Origin: Sceloporus undulatus
Taxonomy: Eukaryota; Chordata; Lepidosauria; Squamata; Phrynosomatidae
Length of the DNA stretch: 64,000 bases
NCBI RefSeq assembly: GCF_019175285.1
Contig: NC_056527.1
Coordinates: 20,989,390-21,053,389, forward strand
Reading direction: 5' to 3'
Shown here: positions 8,146-19,507 of the stretch, one piece after another
Position numbering within the stretch: position 1 is the stretch's first letter
How the letters are laid out: the number at the start of each line of letters is the position of its first letter
The notes under the pieces: generated by a model
The model's input: only the letters and a program-made list of their open reading frames with translations
What the model was told of the DNA's origin: nothing
Database searches by the model: none
Position numbers and translations under genes: made by a program

Positions 8146-9041
8146 TGGTGGCTATGCTGGCTGGGGAATTCTGAAAATTGAGGTCCAATGAAGGTGACTC
8201 TTCCAGGCTCTGCCTCTATGTACACAACAGGCCTGTATCAGTTCTAAAGAGTTAATGAGCACGCCATCAAAACTACAAATAGCCCTGAAGTCACAAAACA
8301 TCAACCCACGCATCTGAGGATCCCGTGAGTCATACCTAAGTTTTATCATGCAGATTACATCATGGGACACCCTTAAAAAACACAGTATGATAAAGTAGGG
8401 GGCAACTAAGCAGTCATCTGGATTTTCTGGATTCTTAAAGGGCTTAGATCAGAAGGAGTCATTGGGATGCAAATGCGTTCTTCTTGATGCCAAGTAGTTT
8501 GGGCCTGCAGAGTTCTTGCCCTTCCTAGTAACTCATGATTTACTGAGAAACTGCCATGCTACTTTGGGCCTCTTCTAATAAATATTTAAGCAGGTGAGAT
8601 AAATGAGGCTGTTAATCTGAATTCCTTGTTTATCCTTGGAATTGGGAGATTTTATGACTAATGAGATCCACATACTTGTTTGTCTTGTTTTGCCTAGAAA
8701 ACCAAAACCCACCAAACTGGAAACTGGGTGCAAAAGAATTACAGTTCAAATGCTGATGCTAGGAATGTTGTAGTTGATGATTAGCATATTATTTTTGGAA
8801 AAATTAATACATCCCATCCATAACAGCATCCTAGAATATCATCCTACTAATGCTCTGTTATATCATTATTTCAGCATATCATTAAATCCATTCAAAAGTA
8901 ACTTTTGAAATTATGGTTTTCAGTGCTAGAACTGATCCAATCTCATGATCATTCCAAAGAAACATCCTCTGCTGGTGTAGTTTGGGAATGGTTGAGGAAA
9001 GAGTTGTTTTCTTGTTGTAATTGTCATTAAACAATTGGAGC
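8146..9041. other. Intergenic, no recognised element
   Basis: AT-rich sequence after the BovB fragment, without recognisable repeat termini, exon-like frames or RNA genes. Confidence 0.4.
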
Positions 9042-9042
9042 A

Positions 9043-9257
9043 GCATCCACACTGCAGAAAAAATCCAGTTTGACACCACTTTAACTGCCATGGCTCAATG
9101 CTATGGGAATCTGGGATTTGTAGTTTTGTGAGACATTTAGCATTCTCTTTCAGAGAGCTCTGGTGCTACAACAAACTATAAATCCCAGGATTCCATCACC
9201 TTGAGCCATGACCGTTAAAGTAGTGTCAAACGGGATTACATCTCCAGTGCGGATGCA
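9043..9257. mobile_element. Palindromic hAT-type MITE (CTGCAG family)
   Basis: Outer arms GCATCCACACTGCAGAAA and CTCCAGTGCGGATGC, inner arms GGGATTTGTAGTTTTGTGAG and CAACAAACTATAAATCCC. The core carries AGAGAGCTCTGG as in the other copies. Confidence 0.8.
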
Positions 9258-10054
9258 TCTTGTGAGTTAGAAATCTCTGCTGATTTCTTGCAAATTATCC
9301 AGAGGTTTACTAGCAGATTCCAATCTACCTTTGTCTCACCCTTATTCAGCTAGTTCTGAGGTGTTTCAGCCACACCCATGTGTTCTTTTGGGTCAGTCAC
9401 TGTTCATGGTGTATTTCTATGGGTCTGTGAACTCAGAGATAACAACTCTTATAATTTATTCCATGGCTGAAACTCGATGAGTCAGGAACCCGTGATTATG
9501 CGAGGGGTTACTGATTCTCACCTCACTTCTATCATTGATTCACCCCTTACATTTCTAAACAAATTAGTGGTTGCAAAGAGTTTCAGAGTTGCAATCTGGG
9601 ATAACTGATAGTACAAACAGTCCTTGAGTAGAGGGAAAAAAGTTGCACAGCACACTATGCCATCATACCCTCCAGTGAAATACAAAGGCGTGAATTTCTC
9701 AGCTCCATTTGTCTAAGTTTGCAGAGTTACCTATGGAAACTTTCCATTTGCAGTCTGAGCTTCAGCTTGGAACTGGTCTTTGTGATGTAACTCCACCTAT
9801 TACTTTGATGCGCGCAAAGTCAAGCTGCTGGTATTTAGGTAATCAATCAAATGATACATGTGTCACCATATTGTTGCAGTAGGAATTAAACATATGTCTT
9901 CCACAACTCAACTGCATGTTCTATATAGTATAGTTTTTGCTAAAGCCTCTTCATGGATATCAGTGGCAACTGGTGGCTTCCAGTGCAGTAGTGAATATGG
10001 ATGTTAAAGTATCTGCTTTAAAGGAGCTATCCAAAGTGCTGGAAACCCAACATG
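9258..10054. other. Intergenic, no recognised element
   Basis: Unremarkable sequence between a MITE and a hAT element. No supported gene or repeat family was seen. Confidence 0.4.
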
Positions 10055-10062
10055 GTGTAATG

Positions 10063-10535
10063 CAGGGGTAGGCAACCTACGGCCCGCGGGCCGGATGCGG
10101 CCCAGTGAGGCCTTGGGACCAGCCCCAGCCCGGTCCTGCCGCCGATTGCCGCCAGGGCCTTTGGCCTATCAGGAGGAGGCGGGCAAGGGGAAGCAAGCGG
10201 GGGCAAGCGGCAGGCAAGGGGGGCAAGGGGGAGCAAGCGGCGGGCAAGGGGGGAAAGGGGGGGCAATTGTCTATAGAAGCCTCAGAAACATGCATTTATT
10301 TTAACATTTTTTAAAAAAATTAGCAATTTTTTTCACATGTCTTCCATTTTTTTAAAAACAGTGTCCTCCATTTGAAAATTTTGTCCCACATTTGTCCCAG
10401 TTTATTTATATAATTTTAAAAATAATTATTTAATTATTTATTTTTTGNNNNNNNNNNNNNNNNNNNNNNNNNCTCCCCCCCCCCAGTTGTCTGAGGGACT
10501 ACCGCGCCCCGGAGTCAAAAGGTTGCCTACCCCTG
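10063..10535. mobile_element. hAT element with CAGGGGTAGGCAACC ends, spanning an assembly gap
   Basis: The left end CAGGGGTAGGCAACCTACGG follows GTGTAATG (10055-10062). The right end GGTTGCCTACCCCTG lies at 10521-10535. It contains a G-rich minisatellite of GGCAAGGGG units (10185-10262), an ACATGTCTTCCA block and 25 Ns (10448-10472). A related complete element is at 33163-33570. The right end occurs again at 15137-15151, there followed by an exact GTGTAATG. Confidence 0.75.
10448..10472. other. Assembly gap of 25 Ns
   Basis: A run of 25 undetermined bases lies in the T/C-rich part of the hAT element. Sequence quality changes abruptly across it. Confidence 0.99.
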
Positions 10536-11397
10536 GGTAATGGTTTGAACGTGGACAGATCAGAGACCAGAGTTCAAATTCCCACTTGGCCTGAAAACCA
10601 TTGGGTGACCTTGGGCAAGTTATACCCACGAGACTCAGAGGAATCATACGTTATCAGACGAGGTTTCTGCAGTTCAAGCGGGCTTCTGCAGATTGGGCCA
10701 TTCGCATTGACATGATAAGGAGATGTATTTTCATACCTGTAGCTTTAAATGTGAGCCCCTTAGCGGGACTGCGAACTGAATCCTTACTGACTCCTCATTT
10801 TGTGGCGATTTGGCGAGTTCGCTAAATAAGTGAATTGACACAATAGCATGGGCTCATTGAATCATTGCGAATTGGTCTGGTGTGGAATCCCAATCCTGAC
10901 ACGATCGCAAGACCCCCAGGTTGCAATCTCCCATGATGCCCTGCGGAGTGCCCCATTTACTTCCGGGCTCTTTTTGCTTTCAGGGCAACCGCTCCATGGA
11001 GCTCTCTCTCTGCTTCCCCCCCTCCCCATGCCACACACACATCCCTTCTCACAACACACATACCCTGGCAGCCAAATTCAAAGGGATCCTGTGCGAGCCC
11101 CATCCATTTCATCCTGATGTACATCTGTCCAAAGGATATACTAATGTTTGCAAATAATGTGAAGGATGAGGGAGAGATGGAACTCCCAGAATTCCATAGC
11201 CTCGAGTCAAGGCCCCACAACAAATCAACTCCCATAAGTAATACTTTTTTAAATAATAATATATATATAATATAATAATAAAATATAATATAATAATAAG
11301 AATAAAATATTTAGAGTTACTAGTTGGCCGGGCACCAGAGCTCTCTGACAAGAGCTCAATGTCAATTCATTCACATCTACATCCATCCTCGTCAATC

Positions 11398-12000
11398 TCA
11401 CATCTGTCTCACACACACACACACACTCATATATATATATATATACATAATTATATATAAATACAACACACACCCTCTCCTCACATATAGATATGATATA
11501 CACACACACACACATATATATAGTACAACACACACACCACTCATATATATACACAGCCATTCATATAGTATTACAGCAGGCCCGCCGTCTCGCGGCGCGT
11601 ACCCACAGCATCGCAATCAAGCGCTACACGGGGAAGGCCAGATAGAGCCGCGGCCCGCCGGCCCGCCCAAAACTGCAAGTTGTTTACATGGGGCTTGAGC
11701 ATCAAATTCGCCTTACCGGAGGATCCGAACGATCCCCGGAAGGGAGGGCCACTGTTATAAACACACACTTCACCAGACTCTCCAGAGAGGCTCAGTCAAT
11801 TTCATACACATCTAACATCCTCCTGTCATCTCCACATCTATCTCAATACACAACCACTCATATATATATAATATACACACATACACACCCACACACACAC
11901 ACACACACCACATAGTACACCCACATATTTTATACCACACACAACACACCACTCATCATACAACAGCACACACACACACACACAAAACACACAATATACA
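11398..12000. repeat. Compound CA/TA microsatellite, error-rich copy
   Basis: Blocks of (CA)n and (TA)n alternate with degraded AGAGCTCTCTG units and a worn copy of the GC-rich MITE seen intact at 16190. The same array in better condition is at 16040-16770. Confidence 0.6.
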
Positions 12001-12708
12001 CCAGAGCCTCTGGCAGAGAAGGCTCAATGTCCTGGACACTACAGTTCCCAGAATTCCATAGACTGACCAAATGTTAAACTGGAGTTAAACTGGATTATCT
12101 CCCAGTTGATGCAACTAAGAGAAGCCACTGAAGACAGGAGGATGGTGTAGATAATATATAGAAATAATATAGCCTTTAAGGGCTTTGGACCTCAGCTCCC
12201 AACCCAGGCTTGGCCAATGGCTGAGGCTTCTGGGAGCGAAGTCCAGGATCCTTAAAGGCACAGTTGGGGACCACTGGATAGATATGAAGATTAGATGTGG
12301 ATGAGTGGCTCGGCTGTGAATGGAAACCCGTTGAATTTGGCTGCCAGGGAAGGGAACAGGAGGAAGAAAAAAGGGCAGCGTCTTCAGTGAGCTAGCATTC
12401 GCAGAAAGTGGACCTGGCTCCTTCTAGCCCGAAGGCAAAGGTTCAGGATGACTTCAGGGCCCCCATGGCAAGTGCAAGGGTCCCAATTCGAATCATTGAA
12501 TCCCCCATGGTATGCACCGGTGGAACTACAATTGCACTCACTCCGCTTTCCCTATCCGTATCACGTGACTTCCTCAATTCATTCTTCCACAGTTCGAGGC
12601 AACAGAAGAGCAATCAGGTATAAATACATTCTCCTTATCATGTCAATGCGAATGGCCCAATCTGCAGAAGCCCCAGATCTGACTGCAGAAACCTCGTCTG
12701 ATAAACGC

Positions 12709-12865
12709 CATAGAATCATAGAGTTGGAAGAGACCACAAGGGCCATCCAGTCCAACTCCCTGCCATGCAGGAAGGCAAGGGGAAAACTTCCTCCAAAAAA
12801 ATCTTGCCAATAATAGTTTGCCTTAGGAGCCATAAGGAAGAAACAATCTGAAGGCATACCACCAC
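12709..12865 (-). mobile_element. CR1 3' end joined to a Sauria SINE 3' end, copy 1
   Basis: AGAATCATAGAGTTGGAAGA and the following bases form the reverse complement of the CR1 terminus. AATCTTGCCAA and GTTTGCCTTAGG to AATCTGAAGGCATACC is SINE-tail sequence in the + direction. This is the duplicate of 17511-17671. Confidence 0.6.
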
Positions 12866-13939
12866 AAAACCAAAGTGTTGAAACTATTTGGGGGGATGGG
12901 ATTCACATCAGATAACTCCTTCGATTTTGATTGAAAATTAGAGGTAATTCACCATCCAATATGTGGAAGCCACCAGCTGCTACTTCAGCATTATCCTTGA
13001 TACCTTGATTTACAACCAAAATTGATTGCTTAATACTGCAGCTGCATCTTAATTGCAGATTTATACCAGCTATGGACTAGGTTGTTCAAGAGCAGAAGAC
13101 TTTGTACTTTTGGGATCTACTTAGTTTTCCAAGACTCCTAAGGACCATCAACTGAACCAGGGGCCCTCTACACTACACAATATAGTGTCTTGATTCATTT
13201 TAACTTCATGGTCCATAGTAGTTTCAGGGTGTATGTAGAATTCTTGCCAAAGACTCTAGGGACTCCCAACGACAATCCCAGGACTAAATAAAATACAACC
13301 AGACAGTTAAAGTGGAATCAGTGCTCTAATCTGTATGCAAAGGATCTGGGTGTAAAACAGGGGTCATCTGAGGTGATGGACAACATAAGAATAAAGGGTA
13401 CTTTAATTGTCTCTGAACATGCTACTAAGGTATGCAACACACTCCAGGCCATTGTTAGCTTAGCTGGCATTCATAATTGGTGCGGGGAGTGCAGACTGCA
13501 AAACTATTACATGTAAGTACATTAGGCTGGTATGTTATATTGTAATTTAAAATATAATTTAATTAGGCTGGTAGTAGTTCCAGACCCTATGGAATCCAAA
13601 TATAGGATGTTCAACCTTAAATAAAATGTGAGTATATAGTGTCCTTTATAAAATGGCAAAATCAAGTTTTGCTTTCTGTAGTATTATATTTCTTAAAAAA
13701 TTTTCAAGCTGCACATGTTTGATCATGAATAAAGAATCTTGGGTATGGAGGGTTGCTGTAACATCCAGTGATATACAGGATTACAATACTTATAAAAAAA
13801 ACATACTAAGGATTTGTATAGTGTGGTATGGGAAGAGTCAGTAGCGGAGGGTGATGTATGAGTTACCGCACCAGGCACACCCTATTGACACTTTTGCTGC
13901 AGACTTCAGAGATCCCATGATTTTCTGCTGCTTGCTTTG

Positions 13940-14213
13940 AATATTATATACACCTTCCCTTCCCACCAGGGCCCTCCGTCTGTAGGCAGGGTTCCTGTCC
14001 CCCCGGATTTCCTCTGCCCCTCCCGGATTTCACCGCCTTTTCCTGGCTCGGCCCCGCACTCCTGGAACCTGCTTCCTCCACAAGCAAGAGCCACCTCTTT
14101 ACAGCTTCAACGGAGCTGAAACCATCCTATTCAGAAGCTTCCAGGCAATCGCATATTGTCCTACTGTGTGTAAATTTACAGCGCTTCAATAAAGGTTAAT
14201 ATAAAATAATAAT
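13940..14213 (+). mobile_element. L2/CR1-type LINE 3' end present only in copy 1 of the duplication
   Basis: This 274-bp block interrupts sequence that is continuous in copy 2 (GCTTTG|TAGTTGG near 18825). The + strand translates to HSWNLLPPQARATSLQLQR, like the conserved WNxLPxxxRxxxSLxxFK block at the C-terminus of L2/CR1 ORF2, and ends in AATAAAGGTTAATATAAAAT with a TAA tail. It is a 5'-truncated LINE insertion, polymorphic between the two copies. Confidence 0.65.
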
Positions 14214-15159
14214 AGTTGATCTCCAGTGTCTTCCACTCTGTGATTTCTTGATTCAATACATAAATAGCAAGATATTCTGGTGAAGAATAAGAGGGTACAG
14301 TCCCTTTCACACACTCCATGGATGTGCCTGACGTAATTTTACATGGTCTGCATAAAGCATGTGGAAATACTCTGTGTTAGAAAAGGCTCTACAGTGAATG
14401 GATTTGACATATATATATATATATATGCACAATAACATAAAAGAAATGGATATGCTTGATGATTTAAAAGACTGGCTATTGCACTTTCAGTGGCAGAAAA
14501 CATTTTCTGTCAAGGGCCACAAAGTGATCTTGGTAGGGGGCTTAATACCAAAACAGTCAGAGGCAAAAAGTTCCACCCTTTCCATAACATTCCCCATCTA
14601 CGTGAATGGATTTGGCATATAAATATATATGCCACAAATAAATGAATAGTGGATAAGTGATCATGGGTTTTTTCCTTGGCAAAATTTGTTCAGAGGAAGT
14701 TGTGCTATTGCCTTCATCTTGAGGCTGAGAGCATGTGACTTATATTATTTTAGTTTGGGAAATACTCTTATACCCCAGTTCCCGAGGCAGTTGTTGTTAC
14801 ATCCTCACTTATGGTGCGTTGAAAACATAGTTGAATTATTTCAGATTGTCCATTTATAAGACTTTACCTTGTTTGTAAGGGGGGGGGCAATTGTCTATAG
14901 AAGCCTCAGAAACATGCATTTATTTTAACATTTTTTAAAAAAATTAGCAATTTTTTTCACATGTCTTCCATTTTTTTAAAAACAGTGTCCTCCATTTGAA
15001 AATTTTGTCCCACATTTGTCCCGGTTTATTTATTTATATAATTTTAAAAATAATTATTTAATTATTTATTTTTTGGCTTCGCGCCCCCCCCCCCCCAGTT
15101 GTCTGAGGGACAGTAACCCGGCCCCTGAGTCAAAAAGGTTGCCTACCCCTGGTGTAATG

Positions 15160-15275
15160 GTTTGAACGTTGGACTATGATTCTAGAGACCAGAGTTCAAA
15201 TTCCCACTTGGCCATGAAAACCCATTGGGTGACCTTGGGCAAGTTATACCCACTGAGACTCAGAGGAATCATATG
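15160..15275 (+). mobile_element. Sauria SINE head fragment
   Basis: AGACCAGAGTTCAAATTCCC (B-box-like), CCATTGGGTGACCTTGGGCA and ACTGAGACTCAGAGGA follow the usual SINE order. The 3' part is replaced by other sequence. A degraded duplicate is at about 10546-10650. Confidence 0.65.
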
Positions 15276-15965
15276 CGTTTATCAGACGAGGTTTCTGCAG
15301 TTCAGATCTGGGGCTTCTGCAGATTGGGCCATTCGCATTGACATGATAAGGAGAATGTATTTTCATACCTGGTAGCTTTAAATGTGAGCCCCTTCAGCGG
15401 GACTTGCGAACTGAATCCTTACTGACTCCTCATTTTGTGGCGATTTGGCGAGTTCGCTAAATAAGTGAATTGACACAATACGCATTGGGGCTCAGTTTGA
15501 ACTCATTGCGAATAGGTCTGGTGTGGAATCCCAATCCTGAACACGATCGCAAGACCCCCAGGTTGCAAATCTCCCATGATGCCCTGCTGCAATGTGCCCC
15601 ATTTACTTCCCGTGGCTCTTTTTGCTTTCAGGGCAACCAGGGCTCCATTGGAGCTCTCTCTCTGCTTCCCCCCTCTTCCCCATGCAACTTCGGCAGAGCA
15701 GCCAGGCTAGCAGCGCTTTCTCCCTCTCTCTCTCTCACACACACATACCCCTGGCAGCCAAATTCAAAGGGATCCTGTGTCAGAGCCCCATCCATTTCAT
15801 CCTGATGTACATCTGTCCAAAGGATGTATACTAATGTTTGCAAAATAGATGTGAAGGATGGAGGGAGAGATGGAACTCCCAGAATTCCATAGCCTCGAGT
15901 CAAGGACCCCACAACAAACTCCAACTCCCATAATAGTAATACTTTATTTTTAAATAATAATAATT

Positions 15966-15969
<4 letters not shown>

Positions 15970-16025
<56 letters not shown>
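15970..16025. repeat. (TAA)n microsatellite
   Basis: A long uninterrupted run of ATA/TAA triplets. The copy-1 counterpart near 11260-11310 is much shorter and broken. Confidence 0.9.
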
Positions 16026-16039
16026 TTAGGTTACTAGTT

Positions 16040-16562
16040 GGCCGAGGCACCAGAGCTCTCTGACAGAGAAGGCTCAATGTCAATTTCATTCACATCTACA
16101 TCCATCCTCCTGTCAATCTCAACATCTGTCTCTCACACACACACATATACATACACACACACACACTCATACACACTCATATATATATACAGCATGCCCG
16201 CGTCATACGCGGGCGCACTTTACCCAGCTTGAGCATACGCACTCAAGCCGCGGGGTGCACACGGGGCGGAAGGGGCGGCGCGTCCCATTCAATTGAATGG
16301 GCGCGCGCGCCCGTTGCGCCCCGTGCACCGCCGCACCACCGTGCACGAGCCCCATTGTTTACAATGGGGCTTGAGCATAGGCAGAATTCGCCTTACGCGG
16401 AGGGATCCGGAACGGATCCCCGCGTAAGGAGAGGGCCCACTGTATATACACACACACATATACACCAGAGCTCTCTGGCAGAGAAGGCTCAATGTCAATT
16501 TCATACACATCTACATCCATCCTCCTGTCAGTCTCAACATCTATCTCACATACACACACACA

Positions 16563-16607
<45 letters not shown>

Positions 16608-16770
16608 ACACACACACACACACACACTCACATATGTACACACACACATATGTGTGTATATATATACACACACACACACACACTCATACATACATACAGA
16701 CACACACACACACATATATATACACACACATATACACCAGAGCTCTCTGGCAGAGAAGGCTCAATGTCTC
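16040..16770. repeat. Compound minisatellite/microsatellite array around a MITE
   Basis: A unit with AGAGCTCTCTGRCAGAGAAG, GCTCAATGTCAATTTCAT, CACATCTACATCCATCCTCC and a CA/TA microsatellite tail occurs at about 16046 and 16457; only its beginning returns at 16735. The GC-rich MITE at 16190 sits between. The unit start matches the core of the CTGCAG hAT MITE. Confidence 0.65.
16190..16442. mobile_element. GC-rich palindromic MITE, 253 bp, TA-flanked
   Basis: Left end CAGCATGCCCGCGTCATACG and right end CCCCGCGTAAGGAGAGGGCC then CACTG, flanked by TA (16188-16189 and 16443-16444). Internal inverted blocks include GAGCCCCATTGTTTACAATG. It resembles in size and TA target the GTTACG MITE but has a different sequence. 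Confidence 0.7.
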
Positions 16771-17040
16771 TGGACACTACAGTTCCCAGAATTCCATAGC
16801 ACTGAGCCAAGATAGTTAAACTGGAGTTAAACTGGATTATCTCCCCAGTGTGGATGCAACCTAAGAGAAGGCCACTGAATGACAGGAGGATGGTTGTAGA
16901 TAATATATAGATATAGATATAGCTCTTTAAGGGCTTTTGGACTTCAGCTCCCAGAATCCCAGGCTATTGGCCAACATGGCTGAGGCTTCTGGGAGCTGAA
17001 GTCCAGGATCCTTTAAAGGGCACAGTTTGGGGACCACTGG
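16735..17040. mobile_element. hAT MITE fragments
   Basis: The right half of a CTGCAG MITE (AGTTCCCAGAATTCCATAGC to CCCAGTGTGGATGCAACC, about 16735-16862) is followed by a second inverted pair GGACTTCAGCTCCCAGAA and TTCTGGGAGCTGAAGTCC (16928-17006), typical of another hAT family. Confidence 0.6.
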
Positions 17041-17510
17041 GATAGATATAGATAGATATAGATGTGGATGAATTGGCTCGGGGCTGTGACACGGAAGACC
17101 CTTTGAATTTGGCTGCCAGGGAAGGGAAACTAGGAGGAAGAAAAAAGGGGCAGCTGTCATTCAGGTGAGGCTAGCATTCGCATGAAAGTGGAGCCTGGCT
17201 CCCTTCTTAGCCCCGGAAGTGCAAAGGTTCAGGATGACTTCAGGGCCCCACTGAGCAAGTGCAAGGGCCCCAATTCGAATCATTGAATCCCCCATGGTAT
17301 GCACCGGTGTGGAACTACAATTTGCACTCACTCCGCTTTCCCTGAATCCGTATCACGTGACTTCCTTCAATTCGATTCTTCCACAGTTCGGAAGGGCAAC
17401 AGAAGAGCAATCAGGTATGAAAATACATTCTCCTTATCATGTCAATGCGAATGGCCCAATCTGCAGAAGCCCCAGATCTGAGCTGCAGAAACCTCGTCTG
17501 ATAAACGCCA

Positions 17511-17671
17511 TAGAATCATAGAGTTGGAAGAGACCACAAGGGCCATCCAGTCCAACTCCCTGCCATGCAGGAAGGCAAGGGAAAACTTCCTCCAAAGAAA
17601 TCTTGCCAAATAAATAAGTTTGCCTTAGGGATGCCATAAGGAAGAAACAATCTGAAGGCATACCACCACAA
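17511..17671 (-). mobile_element. CR1 3' end fused to a Sauria SINE tail, copy 2
   Basis: The reverse-complement CR1 terminus (TAGAATCATAGAGTTGGAAG to GGGAAAACTTCCTCCAAAG) runs directly into + strand SINE tail (AAATCTTGCCAAATAAATAA, TTTGCCTTAGGGATGCCATA). The two have opposite orientation. Confidence 0.65.
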
Positions 17672-17981
17672 TAACCAAAGTGTTGAAACTATTTGGGGGA
17701 TGGGATTCAACATCAGGAATAACTCCTTCGATTTTTGATTGAAAATTTAGAGGTAATTCACCATCCAAATATTGTGGAAGCCACCAGCTGCTACTTCAGC
17801 ATTATCCTTGATACCTTGAGTTTACACCAAAATTTGATTGCTTAATATCTGCAGCTGCATCTTTAATTGCAGAGTTTATACCCAGCTATGGACTAGGTTG
17901 GTTCAAGAGCAGATAGACTTTGTACTTTTGGGATCTACTTAGTTTTTCAGGAGCATCCTAAGGACCATCAACTGAACCCAG

Positions 17982-18183
17982 GGGCCCTTCTACACTACAC
18001 AATTATAGTGTCTTGATTCTATTTTAACTTTCATGGTTCCATAGTAGTTTCAGGGTGTATGTAGAATTCTTTGCCAAAGAACTCTAGTGACTCCCCAAAC
18101 GACAAATCCCAGGACTAAATAAAATACAACCATGACAGTTAAAGTGGAATCAGTGCTCTAATTCTGTAGTGCTAAAGGATCCT
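17982..18183. mobile_element. TIR element with GGGCCCTTCTACAC end
   Basis: GGGCCCTTCTACACTACACA at the left is matched by TCTGTAGTGCTAAAGGATCC at the right. Inner arms TTAACTTTCATGG and CCATGACAGTTAAAG are inverted. A degraded duplicate lies at about 13160-13345. Confidence 0.55.
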
Positions 18184-18426
18184 GGGTGTAAAACAGTGGG
18201 TCATCTGAGGTGGATGGACATACATTAAGAATAAAGGGTACTTTAATTGTCTCTGAACATGCGTACTATGTATGCAACACACAGTCCAGGCCTATTGTTA
18301 GCTTATCTGGGCATTCATAATTTGATGCGGGGAGTGCAGACTGCAAAACTATGTACATGTAAGTACATTTAGGCTGTGTATGTTATATTGTAATTTAAAA
18401 GTATAATTTTAATTATGCTAGTTGTA

Positions 18427-18630
18427 GTAGTTCCAGGACCCCTATGGATACCAAAATCTAAGGATGTTCAAATCCTATTAAATACAATGTTAGTATAATA
18501 GTGTCCTTTATATAAAATGGCAAAATCAAGTTTTGCTTTCTGTAGTACTTTATATTTCTTAAAAAATATTTTCAAGCTGCACATGTTTGAATCCATGAAT
18601 AAAGAATCTGTGGGTATGGAGGGTTGGCTG
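18427..18630. mobile_element. Tigger/MER44-like MITE, left end worn
   Basis: TTCCAGGACCCCTATGGATA, AATGGCAAAATCAAG and GGTATGGAGGGTTGGCTG then TA at 18631 follow the order of the element at 21801. The left terminus is not clean. The copy-1 duplicate is at about 13575-13765. Confidence 0.55.
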
Positions 18631-19288
18631 TACATCCAGTGATATACAGGAATTACATAGCATTAGTACAAAAAACATTACTAAGGATTTTGTATAGTGT
18701 GGTATGGGAAGAGGTCAGTAGCGGAGGGGTGATGTCATGAGTTACCGCACCAGGTGACACTAACCCTATTGACACTTTTGCTGCAGATCTTCTAGAGATC
18801 CCATGATTTATCTGCTGCTTGCTTTGTAGTTGGCTCTCCAGTGTTCTTTCCAACTCTGTGATTCTGTGATCTCAATACATAATAGCAAGATATTCTGGTG
18901 AAGATAAAAGATGGTACAGTCCTTTCACACACTCCATGGATGTGCCTTACTAGATTTTATCATGTCTGCATAATAAGCAGTGGGAAATACTCTGTGGTAT
19001 GAAATAAGGCTCTACAGTGAATGGATTTGACATATATATATATATATATATGCACAATAACATAAAAGAAAGTGGATATGCTTGATTTTAAAAGACTGGC
19101 TATTGCCACTTTCAGTGGCAGAAAACATTTTTCTGTCAAGGGCCACAAGTGATCTTGGTATGGGGGCTTAATACCAAAACAGTCAGAGGCAAAAGTTCCA
19201 CCCTTTCCCTAACATTCCCCATCTACAGTGAATGGATTTGGCATATAAATATATATGCCACAATAACATGAAAGAATGTGGATAAGGC

Positions 19289-19372
19289 TATCATGGGGTT
19301 TTCTTGGCAAAATTTGTTCAGAGGAAGTTTGCTATTGCCTTCATCTTGAGGCTGAGAGCATGTGACTTATTA
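19289..19372 (-). mobile_element. Sauria SINE fragment
   Basis: GGGGTTTTCTTGGCAAAATT, TTGCTATTGCCTTCATCTTG and GAGGCTGAGAGCATGTGACT is the reverse complement of the middle of the SINE. The duplicate is at about 14665-14745. Confidence 0.65.
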
Positions 19373-19507
19373 TTTATTTTAGTTTTGGGAAATACTCTTA
19401 TACCCCATTCCCGAGGCAGTTGTTGTTACATCCTCACTTATGGTGCTTTGAAAACATATTTGAATTATTTCAGTTGTCATTTTATAAGACTTTAACCTTG
19501 TTTCTAG

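Larger units (their letters stand above)
10255..14878. repeat. Duplicated 4.6-kb segment, copy 1 (probable assembly artefact)
   Basis: The order of landmarks is the same as in 14879-19507. Up to the N gap at 10448 the match is almost perfect; after the gap this copy shows frequent single-base losses relative to copy 2 (for example CCCACGAGACTC against CCCACTGAGACTC). It also carries a 274-bp LINE insertion absent from copy 2. The right edge corresponds to about 19500 and is joined directly to the beginning of copy 2. Confidence 0.85.
14879..19507. repeat. Duplicated 4.6-kb segment, copy 2 (better-quality sequence)
   Basis: It starts in the middle of the hAT element (GGGGCAATTGTCTATAGAAG) and runs without Ns through SINE, microsatellite, MITE and CR1 landmarks in the same order as copy 1. 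It continues into unique sequence after about 19507. Confidence 0.85.

Noticed and set aside
15628-16089. Minus-strand frame of 153 codons with a long Tyr run
   Set aside because: The run is the translation of a (TAA)n microsatellite.
16229-16819. Plus-strand frame of 196 codons with Thr-His repeats
   Set aside because: It is translated CA/TA microsatellite and a GC-rich MITE.
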